A stretch of DNA of 64,000 nucleotides. Source: Nonomuraea indica (GTDB lineage: Bacteria > Actinomycetota > Actinomycetes > Streptosporangiales > Streptosporangiaceae). Both the position numbers and the translations under genes were made by a program. The notes beneath the pieces were generated by a model. The model was given only the letters and a program-made list of their open reading frames with translations, searched no databases and had not been told where the DNA came from. The first letter of the stretch is position 1. Every line of letters begins with the position of its first letter. Below, piece by piece: positions 50,139 to 58,179 of the stretch. The stretch covers positions 539,119 through 603,118 of the forward strand of contig NZ_KZ559468.1 of assembly GCF_002850745.1 (NCBI RefSeq), read 5' to 3'.

Positions 50139-50263
50139 CCCCCATTTGGCCGATCTATCGACGAAACCCCGCATGGTGCCCCGGGGCCATCTCCGGTTTC
50201 GTGTTGTTCATCCCGATCGCGCGGGACGGCCTGTCGAGGTGTCCCCGGCGGGCGGGTTGCTCG

Positions 50264-50269
50264 TAAGGT
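50264..50269 (+). promoter_or_regulatory. -10 box of glgM, leaderless type
   Basis: TAAGGT, 6 nt, then the ATG at 50276. No ribosome binding site. Confidence 0.6.
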
Positions 50270-50275
50270 CGTACC

Positions 50276-51454
50276 ATGCGTGTCGATCTGCTCAGCCGGG
50301 AGTATCCGCCCGAGGTGTACGGCGGTGCCGGGGTTCACATGGAGTACCTGGCGAGCCGCCTGCGGCGGCTGGCCGACGTCCGGGTGCGCTGCTTCGGCGC
50401 GGACCGCGAGGAGCCGGGCGTGTCCGCCTACCGGGTTCCCGGCGGGCTGGAGTCGGCCAACGCGGCGTTGCAGGTGCTCGGGGTGGACCTGGAGATGGCC
50501 GCCGCCTGCGAGGGCGCCGACGTGGTCCACTCGCACACCTGGTACGCCAACTTCGCCGGGCATGTCGCGAAGCTGCTGCACGGGGTCCCGCACGTGGTCA
50601 CCACCCACAGCCTCGAACCTCTGCGCCCCTGGAAGGCCGAGCAGCTCGGCGGCGGCTACACGATCTCCTCCTGGGCCGAGCGGACCGCGCTGGCGGCCGC
50701 CGACGCCGTCATCGCGGTGTCGGAGGGCATGCGGCGCGATGTGCTGGCGGCCTACCCCGAGATCGCGCCGGAGCGGGTCAGCGTCATCCACAACGGCATC
50801 GACACCGCCGAGTACGCCCCCGACCGCGGCGACGAGGTGCTGAAGAAGCACGGGGTCGACCCCGGCAGGCCGTACGTGATCTTCGTCGGGCGGATCACCC
50901 GGCAGAAGGGGCTGGTCCACCTCCTGCACGCGGCGCGGGCCTTCGACCGCGACGCCCAGCTCGTGCTCTGCGCGGGCGCGCCCGACACGCCCGAGATCGC
51001 CGCCGAGGTCACCGGCCTGGTCCGCGAGCTCGAACGCGAGCGCGAGGGCGTGCTGTGGATCTCCGAGATGCTGCCCAAGCCCGAGGTCATCCAGCTGCTC
51101 ACGCACGCGGCGGTGTTCGTGTGCCCGTCGGTGTACGAGCCGATGGGCATCGTCAACCTGGAGGCGATGGCCTGCGAGACGGCCGTGGTGGCCACGGCCA
51201 CGGGCGGCATCCCGGAGGTGGTCGCCGACGGCGAGACGGGCCTGCTGGTGCCGATCGACCAGGGCGCCGACGGCACGCCGCACGACCCCGCCCGCTTCGC
51301 CGCCGACCTGGCCGAGCGGGTCAACGCCCTGCTGGGCGACCCGGCCAGGGCCCGCGCGATGGGCGAGGCCGGCCGGGCCAGAGCCGTCGAGCACTTTTCC
51401 TGGGAGCGCATCGCCGGCCGCACCCTCGACCTGTACACCTCGCTCCTCGCCTGA
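50276..51454 (+). CDS. glgM: GT4-type glycosyltransferase GlgM/GlgA (alpha-maltose-1-phosphate or glycogen synthase)
   Basis: A 392-residue retaining GT-B glycosyltransferase of the actinobacterial GlgA type. The donor- and acceptor-site landmarks are LSREYPPEVYGGAGVHMEYL, VVHSHTWYANFAGHVAKLL and VIFVGRITRQKGLVHLLHAA, with the nucleotide-sugar glutamate in CPSVYEPMGIVNLEAMACETAVVATATGGIPEVV. In Mycobacterium the homologue makes alpha-maltose-1-phosphate from ADP-glucose and glucose-1-phosphate for the GlgE pathway, and it is also annotated glgA. The divergent glgC supplies ADP-glucose. Confidence 0.93.
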   Translation: MRVDLLSREYPPEVYGGAGVHMEYLASRLRRLADVRVRCFGADREEPGVSAYRVPGGLESANAALQVLGVDLEMAAACEGADVVHSHTWYANFAGHVAKLLHGVPHVVTTHSLEPLRPWKAEQLGGGYTISSWAERTALAAADAVIAVSEGMRRDVLAAYPEIAPERVSVIHNGIDTAEYAPDRGDEVLKKHGVDPGRPYVIFVGRITRQKGLVHLLHAARAFDRDAQLVLCAGAPDTPEIAAEVTGLVRELEREREGVLWISEMLPKPEVIQLLTHAAVFVCPSVYEPMGIVNLEAMACETAVVATATGGIPEVVADGETGLLVPIDQGADGTPHDPARFAADLAERVNALLGDPARARAMGEAGRARAVEHFSWERIAGRTLDLYTSLLA

Positions 51455-51601
51455 GGCGGTTTTCCCGCTTCTTGGGGTGCGTTTCCCCTGTTCAGGGGAA
51501 TGTTTCGGGTTGACGGGGGAACGGCTGGCCGTCGCTCCCCGGCTGATTGGGTCTTGTGGTCCACAGTGACGTGGATCACATTGAGCGTCAGGAGGCCAGA
51601 A

Positions 51602-53080
51602 ATGACGCACCCACTTGGAGTGAGCCGCCCCGAACTCGTCGTCACCGACCTGCCCACCCCCGAAGAGGTGTTCAAGGTCCCGAGGCTCGGGCCGCGCGAG
51701 CTGTTCCAGTTCGCCGTCGGTCCGAGCCTCATCGCGCTCGGCATCTCCATCGGCAGCGGTGAGTGGCTCCTCGGGCCGCTCAGCGTCGGCCAGTACGGCT
51801 TCGTCGGCGTGGGCTGGGTCATCCTGATCTCCGCGCTGCTCCAGACGTTCTACAACGTCGAGTGCGCGCGCTACGTCGTCGCCACCGGCGAGGTTCCGGT
51901 CGTCGGCTGGGGCCGCGTCCCGCCGGGGTGGCGGCTGTGGGTGCCGCTGTCGGTGTTCGTCGTCATCTTCGCCTTCATCGCGGGCGGCTGGGCGGCCTCG
52001 GCCGGCCAGGGCGTGTACGCGCTCGTGCACGGCACCGTCGCGCCCGCCGGGGCCGAGGAGCCGCGCCTGTGGGCGATCGCCCTGCTCGTCGTCGTCTTCC
52101 TCATCACGGCGGGGGCGCGGCGGATCAGCCGGGCGCTGGAGCTGGCCAACTGGCTGCTGGTCGGCTCCATCCTCGTCATCCTGCTGGTCCTCTGCCTGTT
52201 CGTGGTGCCGTGGAGCGTGTGGTGGGAGGGCGTGCGCGGGTTCTTCACACCGGCCGCCCCGCCGGCGGGCATCACCGCCACGCAGCTCGGCGGCCTGGCC
52301 GGGTTCACCGCCCTGGCCTCCGGCCTCAACTGGTACGTGATGGGGCACTACCGGGACAAGGGCTACGGCATGGGCTACCGCGCCGGATACATCTCCGGCA
52401 TGCGCGGCGAGCGCCGGGAGATCCTCGCCAGCGGCGTCACCTTCCCCGACGACGAGCTCAACCGGGGCCTGTGGCACCGGTGGTACCGGCTGCTGCTGAC
52501 GGACATGTGGGGCGTGTTCTTCGTCGGCGCCATGCTCGGCATGCTGCTGCCCACGATCCTCATGTCGCAGGCCGTCGCCATGACGGGCGAGCGGCCGACG
52601 CGCGCCAGCGTGCCGACCTTCGTCGCCAGCGCGCTGGGCCAGGAGTACGGGCCGTTCCTGTTCTACGTGGCGCTGGTACTCGGCGTGCTGATCCTCTTCT
52701 CCACGCAGCTCGGCATCTTCGAGGCCATGGTGCGGGTGACCACGGACGCCGCGCACGCCACCAGCCCGCGGCTGCGCGCGCTGGTCGAGGGGGACCCTCG
52801 GCGGTTCTACTACCCGTTCATGATCGCGCTGCTGGTCGTCATCTCGATCATCATCCACCTGAGCCTTCCGGTGGCGCTCGTCGAGTGGTCGGCCAACATG
52901 TCCAACCTGGGCGCGCTGCTCTACCCGTTCCTGCTCATCTACCTCAACAGCAGGCTGCCGCGGCCCGCCCGGCCGCGGCCGTGGCACTACGTCATCCTGG
53001 TGCTCAACTTCCTGTTCTTCGGCTTCTTCTTCGTCAACTTCATCGCCGACTTCCTCGGCGATCCGCTGGTGACGTTCTAG
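51602..53080 (+). CDS. Nramp-like transporter lacking the classical metal-site motifs
   Basis: A 492-residue membrane protein with about 11 segments and an Nramp/LeuT-like layout. The first helix reads FAVGPSLIALGISIGSGEWLLGPL where Nramp metal transporters have DPGN, and the sixth-helix region ALASGLNWYVMGHYRDKGYG lacks the MPH-type motif. It therefore belongs to a divergent branch whose substrate may not be Mn or Fe. AGGAGG stands just before the ATG. The end VNFIADFLGDPLVTF is hydrophobic. There is no metal-regulator gene nearby. Confidence 0.72.
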   Translation: MTHPLGVSRPELVVTDLPTPEEVFKVPRLGPRELFQFAVGPSLIALGISIGSGEWLLGPLSVGQYGFVGVGWVILISALLQTFYNVECARYVVATGEVPVVGWGRVPPGWRLWVPLSVFVVIFAFIAGGWAASAGQGVYALVHGTVAPAGAEEPRLWAIALLVVVFLITAGARRISRALELANWLLVGSILVILLVLCLFVVPWSVWWEGVRGFFTPAAPPAGITATQLGGLAGFTALASGLNWYVMGHYRDKGYGMGYRAGYISGMRGERREILASGVTFPDDELNRGLWHRWYRLLLTDMWGVFFVGAMLGMLLPTILMSQAVAMTGERPTRASVPTFVASALGQEYGPFLFYVALVLGVLILFSTQLGIFEAMVRVTTDAAHATSPRLRALVEGDPRRFYYPFMIALLVVISIIIHLSLPVALVEWSANMSNLGALLYPFLLIYLNSRLPRPARPRPWHYVILVLNFLFFGFFFVNFIADFLGDPLVTF

Positions 53081-53099
53081 CCGGGCGCGGAAGCGGAGC

Positions 53100-53504
53100 T
53101 CAGCGGAGGGGCTGCAGCACGACCACCGGGATCTCCCGGTCGGTCTTGGTCTGGTACTCGTCGTACTGGGGCCAGGCGCGCGTCATCAGCGCCCACAGCT
53201 CGGGCTTCTCCTCCTCGATCGCCGTGTGCGCGAGAGCCTTGAACCGGTCGGCCCTGACCTGCACCTCGACCTCGGGGCTGGCCTGGAGGTTCTTGTACCA
53301 GTCGGGGTGGTCGGGATCGCCTCCCTTCGAGGCGACCACCACGTAGGCGTCGCCGTGCCGCTGGTAGATGAGCGGTGTCGTGTAGGGCCGGCCGGACCTG
53401 CGGCCTTTGGTGGTCAGCAGGAGCACGGTGGTGTCGTTCCAGTCGTGCCCCTCTTCGCCGCCGGTCTGCTGGTAGCGGAGTACGTGTTCCTTGCCGAAGA
53501 GCAT
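53100..53504 (-). CDS. deazaflavin (F420)-dependent nitroreductase-family protein (DDN type)
   Basis: A 134-residue split-barrel protein of the actinobacterial DDN family. VLLLTTKGRRSGRPYTTPLIYQRHGDAYVVVASKGGDPDHPDWYKNLQASPEVEVQV contains the F420 phosphate-binding KGRRSG and the WYKNL signature. Known members use reduced F420 to reduce quinones or nitroaromatic drugs. ATG at 53504 is chosen because the conserved core follows. A longer frame upstream has no support. Confidence 0.9.
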   Translation of the reverse strand: MLFGKEHVLRYQQTGGEEGHDWNDTTVLLLTTKGRRSGRPYTTPLIYQRHGDAYVVVASKGGDPDHPDWYKNLQASPEVEVQVRADRFKALAHTAIEEEKPELWALMTRAWPQYDEYQTKTDREIPVVVLQPLR

Positions 53505-53590
53505 GGGTGCACAGCTACCCCGGACGGGTGCCACGTCACCGTCCGGCGCCGGCCTATAACAGATGTTGACCCGTGCCGCGGGCCCGCGCG

Positions 53591-54043
53591 TCACAGGTAG
53601 GGGCGGGTGACCGTGACCAGGTCGGGCACGGCGTCACGGGTGTCGACGTAGAGGGCCGCGTCGGGGGTGCGCTCGCGCACGTCGCGGTCGCGGATGGCGA
53701 ACACCGCGGGCGCCGCCCCCACGTCGCCGTAGCGGCCCGTGACGGCCGTGGAGATCGCCCGGCGGACGTCGGCCACGACGCCGCGGGTCGTGTGGCCGGG
53801 ACCTGACGCCGCCAGGTAGCCCAGCATGCCCGCGAACCGCAGCTCCGCCTCCGCGGCCCCCTGCCGGGCGGGCGCCGGACGGTCGAGCCAGAACACCTTG
53901 CCGGCCAGGAACGCCTCGTAGCTCTCGCCGTCATGGTCGAGCGTGCGCGCCGTCTCGGCGAGCAGCCCCCCGAACTCGGCCAGGTCCGCCCGGGGCGGCA
54001 GGTCCGTCGTGACGAACAGGGGCACGATCAGAGAGTCGAGCAT
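53591..54043 (-). CDS. unknown protein
   Basis: A 150-residue protein whose start at 54043 is well supported by GTGGAGGGATC. The sequence (MLDSLIVPLFVTTDLPPRADLAEFGGLLAETARTLDHDGES) shows no recognised domain, no signal peptide and no membrane segment. The C-terminal half (APAVFAIRDRDVRERTPDAALYVDTRDAVPDLVTVTRPYL) looks like alternating strands. It is probably soluble. It lies in the same direction as the DDN gene, with an 86-bp gap between them, and just downstream of a 48-bp repeat array that occupies its 5' region. Confidence 0.6.
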   Translation of the reverse strand: MLDSLIVPLFVTTDLPPRADLAEFGGLLAETARTLDHDGESYEAFLAGKVFWLDRPAPARQGAAEAELRFAGMLGYLAASGPGHTTRGVVADVRRAISTAVTGRYGDVGAAPAVFAIRDRDVRERTPDAALYVDTRDAVPDLVTVTRPYL

Positions 54044-54190
54044 GTGAGATCCCTCCACGTGAGGAGCCTCATCGTAGGGGGAGCCACCGACAATCTCCGG
54101 CGAAGACGCACCCGGACCGCGCGCCCGCCGGACCCCGGCCCGGTCTTCGGGCCGGAAGGTGCGCCGGGCGGCGGGTCGGGCGGCGTGTGC

Positions 54191-54395
54191 GGCGGGTCGG
54201 GTGGCGGGTTGGGTGGTGCGCCGGGTTTCGGGCCGGGAGGCGGGTCGGGTGGCGGGTTGGGTGGTGCGCCGGGTTTCGGGCCGGGAGGCGGGTCGGGTGG
54301 CGGGTTGGGTGGTGCGCCGGGTTTCGGGTCGTGCGGCGGGTCGGGTGGCGGGTGGGGAGGTGCTCCGGGCTTCGGGTCGGGAGGCGGGTCGGGCG
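54191..54395. repeat. 48-bp G-rich tandem repeat array
   Basis: Four full copies of a 48-bp unit starting GGCGGGTCGGGTGGCGGG at 54191, 54239, 54287 and 54335, plus a partial copy at 54383 and a degenerate one before 54191. The plus strand consists of GGG runs separated by 1-4 bases, which suits G-quadruplex folding. The array fills most of 54044-54441. In either strand it can be read as protein (a Gly-rich or a TRPA/RPET-type repeat), but no start signal supports translation. Confidence 0.85.
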
Positions 54396-54441
54396 TGCGG
54401 GGTGAGGTGGCGCGGACGGGAGGACCTCGTGAGGGCCGCTC

Positions 54442-54990
54442 CTAGCGGTCGGTCCACTCGTCCTGCAGGGCCGAGTGGACGATCGAGTCGCGCCAGCCGT
54501 CCGGCGTGTGCACGTGGTGGCGGATGCGCCCCTCCTCGACCATGCCGGCGGTCAGCATCGCCAGCTGCGCCGGCAGGTTGTCCGGAGCGCGGGCGCCCCA
54601 GATGCGGTGCAGCCCGAGCTGCTTGAAGCCGAACGCCAGCAGCAGCCGGATCAGGTCGGTGCCCATGCCCCGGCCCCACTGGTCGGGCCGCAGGCCCACG
54701 CCGATCTCGGCGCTGTGCGGGTGGTCGGCCTCGATGTGCAACCGCGCCACCCCGATGACGTCGCGGTGGTCGGTGTCGACCACCGCGAGCATGTACAGGC
54801 GGCGCGGCTCGGCCTCGGCCGCCGCCAGGGCTTCCTGGACGAGGTCGGCCACCTGCTCGTTGGTGCGGGGACCGAACGGCATGTACTGCGTCGCCGTCCG
54901 GTCACCGTAGACGGCGTGCAGTGCCGCCACGTCGGCCTCCGTCACGTCACGGAGAGACAGACGCGCACCATTGCACTGCACGCGGCGCAT
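54442..54990 (-). CDS. GNAT-family acetyltransferase (RimJ/RimL type)
   Basis: About 182 residues. ARLSLRDVTEADVAALHAVYGD is the typical first strand and helix, IGVGLRPDQWGRGMGTDLIRLLLAFGFKQLGLHRIWG carries the acetyl-CoA loop (RGMGT), and a final NLPAQLAMLTAGMVEEGRIRHHVHTPDGWRDSI block matches acetyltransferases acting on protein N-termini or amines. No ribosome binding site is seen before the ATG at 54990. A TTACTT box lies 6 nt upstream. The substrate is unknown. Confidence 0.88.
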   Translation of the reverse strand: MRRVQCNGARLSLRDVTEADVAALHAVYGDRTATQYMPFGPRTNEQVADLVQEALAAAEAEPRRLYMLAVVDTDHRDVIGVARLHIEADHPHSAEIGVGLRPDQWGRGMGTDLIRLLLAFGFKQLGLHRIWGARAPDNLPAQLAMLTAGMVEEGRIRHHVHTPDGWRDSIVHSALQDEWTDR

Positions 54991-55033
54991 GCGGAGAAGT
55001 AAACGCCACTTTTGTGATCTCCACAAGCCCTTG

Positions 55034-55801
55034 TCAAGTCGCGAGTTGACTCCCGTAAGCCCGGGCGACAAGCTCGGCGATCGAACCGTGGGCGCCGAGC
55101 GGCTCGGCGTGCCCGGCTCCGATGCCGGCGGCGGCCCGTTCGACCAGGTCGGCGGGCGCCTCGTGGCCGATCAGGCAGGGCGCGATGGCCAGCCGGTCGG
55201 CTCCGGCGGCGCGCAGCCGCTCGGCCGCCATGGGCACACCGGGGTCGCTGTCAAGCGAGGCGGCGACCACGGGCAGCGTGAGGCGGGAGGCGAGCAGCAC
55301 CGCCGTCGGCTGCACCGCCTGCACGGCCCGCGTGCCGCCCACGGTGGCGAGGATGACGGCGTCGACGGGGCTGGAGACGTTCAGCAGGCGGACCCGGTCG
55401 GCGCGGGCGAGGCCGCGCTCGGCCAGCCGGATGTGCAGGGCCTCGGCGAGCAGTGGGTGCGGGCCGAGCGCCTCGGTGATCACCGCGCCCGTGCCGGCGG
55501 CCTCGACGCTTCCGGCGATGTCGGCCATGACCTCGGGGTCGTCCCAGGTCAGCAGCGGCACCACGACGGCCTCGCGGTCCTGCGGCAGTGACGCGGCCAG
55601 CTCGGTGACCGCGGTCAGGCGCACCTCGATCTGCGGGTGGTCGACCCGTACGACGCCGGCGATCTCGGCGGCCACGCCCGTGATGTCGCCCGGCGCGGCG
55701 AGCACGAGCACAGGGGCGTCCGGCGGCAGGGACGTGGGGACGGGGCGGCGGTGGCGGCCGCCACCCGGCCGACGGGAACGTTCACGTACAGGGAGGCTCA
55801 C
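55034..55801 (-). CDS. CbiX/SirB-like chelatase-family protein lacking the first catalytic histidine
   Basis: A 255-residue protein with two CbiX-like halves. Where sirohydrochlorin or cobalt chelatases start LVAHGS, this one reads LVLAAPGDITGVAAEI, so the first active-site His is absent. The second conserved block is kept (ALGPHPLLAEALHIRLAERG), as is LTLPVVAASLDSDPGVPMAAERLRAAGADRLAIAPCLIGHE. A late LGAHGSIAELVARAYG closes the second half. It could be a chelatase with altered chemistry or a non-catalytic relative. The GTG at 55801 has TAAACT 8 nt upstream. No corrin or siroheme genes are beside it. Confidence 0.75.
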   Translation of the reverse strand: MSLPVRERSRRPGGGRHRRPVPTSLPPDAPVLVLAAPGDITGVAAEIAGVVRVDHPQIEVRLTAVTELAASLPQDREAVVVPLLTWDDPEVMADIAGSVEAAGTGAVITEALGPHPLLAEALHIRLAERGLARADRVRLLNVSSPVDAVILATVGGTRAVQAVQPTAVLLASRLTLPVVAASLDSDPGVPMAAERLRAAGADRLAIAPCLIGHEAPADLVERAAAGIGAGHAEPLGAHGSIAELVARAYGSQLAT

Positions 55802-56092
55802 AGGCGCGCAGTTTATGCGTATTGGCCCCCCTGTGTTCTGCGAATCGGTGGCGATTCAATCACAACCGTGACCCGTGTACGGGAGCGCTCGCCCGCCGTG
55901 CCGGACGCGGAGTTCGGCCGGCCGGGACGACGGCCGGGCCGGAGGGTGCCGGGAGCGTGGACGCTGATGCCCGCGTGGAGCTCCGGGGAACCGGTCGGTC
56001 CCTGCGGCGGTCTCCGGGCCCGTCGCGGGCGGCGGTGGCAGCCGCCGCCCGCGGTTCTTCGCGGCGGGTTCGGGGGGCGACCCCGGGCGCCG
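55802..56092. other. intergenic region with a small inverted repeat, no gene seen
   Basis: It holds TAAACT (55810-55815, minus strand), a plausible -10 box for the CbiX-like gene, and GAATCG-GTGG-CGATTC (55842-55857), a perfect 6-bp inverted repeat about 40 bp upstream of its start. The rest is GC-rich sequence without a supported gene. Confidence 0.5.
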
Positions 56093-57394
56093 TCAGGTCC
56101 GCTGGGGGAGCGGGCCGGCGGTGAGGTCGAGGTCGCGGGTCTCCGGGGCGATGGCCAGGCCCACGGCGGTGACGGCCAGCGCGGCCACCACGTAGATCGA
56201 CACGGCGAGCGTCGTGCCGTACACGTCGAACAGCTTGATCGCGATGATCGGGGCGAGCGCGCCGCCGACGATCCCGGCCACCTGGTAGCCCATGGAGGCG
56301 CCGCTGTAGCGCAGCCGGGTGGTGAACAGCTCGGCGATGAACGCCGCCTGCGGGCCGTACATGGCGGCGTGGGTGACCAGCGCCACGACGGCGGCGAGCG
56401 CGATGAGCGGGAACGACCGGGTGTCGAGCAGCGGGAAGAACGCGAACACCCAGATCGCCGCGCCGACCACGCCCGCCAGGTAGACCGGACGCCGGCCGAA
56501 GCGGTCGGACAACGAGCCGAACAGCGGGATCAGCACCAGTTGCAGCGCCGAGCCGATCAGCACCGCGTTCAGCCCGACCGAGCGGTCCATGCCGAGCGAG
56601 CCGGTGAGGTAGACGAGGATGTACGCGGTGAAGGTGTAGAAGGCCACGTCCACCCCGATGCGCGCGGTGAAGGCCGACAGCAGGGCGCGCGGGTGCGTCC
56701 GCAGCACCTCGACCAGCGGCATCCTCGCCTTGGCCCCCGACCGCTCCACCTGCGCGAACAGCGGCGACTCGGTGATCTTCACGCGGACCCAGAGCCCGAC
56801 GAGCACGAGCACCCCGGACAGCAGGAACGGCACCCGCCACCCCCACGACAGGAACGCCGCCTCCGACAGGGTGCCCGACAGGATCGTCAGCAGCGCGGTG
56901 GCCAGCACGAACCCCGCCGGGACGCCCACCTGCGGCCAGCTCGCGTTGAAGCCGCGCCGGCGGTCGTCGCCGTGCTCCAGGGACATGATCACCGCGCCGC
57001 CCCACTCGCCGCCCAGCCCGAGTCCCTGGACGAACCTCAGCAGCGCCAGCAGGATCGGCGCGGCGACGCCGATGCTGTCGTAGCCGGGCAGCACGCCGAT
57101 GAGGAACGTCGAGACGCCCATGACCAGGAGGGTGACCACGAGCACGGTCTTGCGCCCGGCGCGGTCGCCGAAGTGGCCGAAGACGATCCCGCCGAGCGGG
57201 CGGGCCACGAAGGCGACGGCGTTCGTGGTCAGTGCCAGGAGTGTGGCGTTGAGCGGGTCGAACGTCGGGAAGAACAGCTTGCCGAAGACCAGGGTGGCCG
57301 CCGTCGTGTAGAGGAAGAAGTCGTACCACTCCAGCGACGTGCCGATCAGACTGGCGAGGATGACCCGGCGTGTCTGTTGCGTGGAGCCTGACAT
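56093..57394 (-). CDS. MHS-family MFS transporter (organic acid/proton symporter type)
   Basis: A 433-residue major facilitator of the metabolite:H+ symporter group (KgtP, ShiA, ProP relatives). RRVILASLIGTSLEWYDFFLYTTAATLVFGKLFFPTFDP is the characteristic N-terminus, FGHFGDRAGRKTVLVVTL the loop 2-3 signature, and RFVQGLGLGGEWGGAVIMSLEH the family hallmark. ATG at 57394 follows AGGAGCGG. It is divergent from a GntR/FCD regulator, and the gap contains an imperfect inverted repeat, so uptake of some carboxylate, shikimate-like or osmolyte substrate is probably regulated by that protein. Confidence 0.9.
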   Translation of the reverse strand: MSGSTQQTRRVILASLIGTSLEWYDFFLYTTAATLVFGKLFFPTFDPLNATLLALTTNAVAFVARPLGGIVFGHFGDRAGRKTVLVVTLLVMGVSTFLIGVLPGYDSIGVAAPILLALLRFVQGLGLGGEWGGAVIMSLEHGDDRRRGFNASWPQVGVPAGFVLATALLTILSGTLSEAAFLSWGWRVPFLLSGVLVLVGLWVRVKITESPLFAQVERSGAKARMPLVEVLRTHPRALLSAFTARIGVDVAFYTFTAYILVYLTGSLGMDRSVGLNAVLIGSALQLVLIPLFGSLSDRFGRRPVYLAGVVGAAIWVFAFFPLLDTRSFPLIALAAVVALVTHAAMYGPQAAFIAELFTTRLRYSGASMGYQVAGIVGGALAPIIAIKLFDVYGTTLAVSIYVVAALAVTAVGLAIAPETRDLDLTAGPLPQRT

Positions 57395-57440
57395 GTCACC
57401 GCTCCTGTTCGTTCTCGGGGGGCTTCCCTTCAACATAAGG

Positions 57441-57477
57441 ATCGTTGAACAACTCGACAAGGGTTTTGTTCGATGAT
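57441..57477. promoter_or_regulatory. candidate operator in the MHS/GntR divergent gap
   Basis: ATCGTTGAACAA (57441-57452) and TTGTTCGATGAT (57466-57477) form an inverted repeat with two mismatches and a 13-bp centre. It lies 47 bp upstream of the transporter start and 12 bp before the GTG of the regulator. Confidence 0.5.
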
Positions 57478-57489
57478 TGTCTGGCGCTT

Positions 57490-58170
57490 GTGAACGACGC
57501 CGTTGCCGATCTCGAGCGTGACCGCACCCGGCTGGGGCGCAGCAGCACCGCCGAGCGCGTGGCCGACATCCTCCGCGACCGCATCAGCGAGGGCTTCTTC
57601 ACGCCCGGCCAGCGCCTGTCCGAGGAGTCGATCTCCGAGGCGCTCGGGGTGTCGCGCAACACGCTGCGCGAGGCGTTCCGGCTGCTCGGCCACGAACGGC
57701 TCCTGGAGCACCGGCTCAACCGCGGCGTGTTCGTCCGGATGCTGTCCGCCGAGGACGTCGCCGACCTCTACCGGGTGCGCCGCGTCATCGAGGGCGCGGC
57801 CGTGCGCCGCGCGCTCACCCCCGACCAGCTCACCCTGATCGAGGCCGCCCTCGCCGACGCCGAGCGGGCCGCCGAGCGGGACGACTGGCAGGGCGTCGGC
57901 ACCGCCAACATCCGCTTCCACCAGGCGCTGGTGAGCCTCAACGGAAGCCCCCGGCTGGACGAGGCGATGCGGCAGCTCCTGGCCGAGCTGCGCCTGGTGT
58001 TCGCCGTCATGCGTAACCCGCGCGCGTTCCACGAGCCGTTCGTGGAGCGCAACCGGCGCCTGCTGGAGCTGCTGCGGTCCGGCCGTTCGGAGGAGGCCGC
58101 CGCCTACCTCGACGGCTACCTCGACGAGGCCGAGAAGCAGCTGACGCGCGCCTACGAGCCGAACGGGTAG
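57490..58170 (+). CDS. GntR-family regulator with FCD ligand-binding domain
   Basis: About 226 residues. The winged HTH is STAERVADILRDRISEGFFTPGQRLSEESISEALGVSRNTLREAFRLLGHERLLEHRLNRGVFVR. The FCD domain contains DLYRVRRVIEGAAVRRA and NIRFHQALVSLNGSPRLDEAM with the usual metal-coordinating Asp/His positions. GTG at 57490 is preferred because it leaves the candidate operator outside the gene. A TTG at 57445 would put the operator inside it. It is divergent from the MHS transporter. Such regulators normally respond to the transported carboxylate. Confidence 0.88.
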   Translation: MNDAVADLERDRTRLGRSSTAERVADILRDRISEGFFTPGQRLSEESISEALGVSRNTLREAFRLLGHERLLEHRLNRGVFVRMLSAEDVADLYRVRRVIEGAAVRRALTPDQLTLIEAALADAERAAERDDWQGVGTANIRFHQALVSLNGSPRLDEAMRQLLAELRLVFAVMRNPRAFHEPFVERNRRLLELLRSGRSEEAAAYLDGYLDEAEKQLTRAYEPNG

Positions 58171-58173
58171 CGT
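58168..58173 (+). promoter_or_regulatory. -10 box of the DUF2203 gene, built on the preceding stop codon
   Basis: TAGCGT, whose TAG is the stop codon of the GntR gene, then 6 nt and the ATG at 58180. No ribosome binding site. Confidence 0.55.
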
Positions 58174-58179
58174 GCCGCC

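Noticed and set aside
50123..52987. A 954-codon minus-strand frame over glgM and the Nramp-like gene
   Set aside because: It is antisense to two convincing genes, with no start signal and no domain. It is a GC-frame artefact.
54191..54395. The 48-bp array as a CRISPR array
   Set aside because: The units are contiguous with no unique spacers, the unit is too long and G-rich, and no cas gene is present.
53933..54445. A glycine-rich plus-strand protein across the 48-bp repeats
   Set aside because: It starts inside the opposite-strand gene at 53591-54043 and has no ribosome binding site. The Gly-rich reading is a by-product of G-rich repeats.
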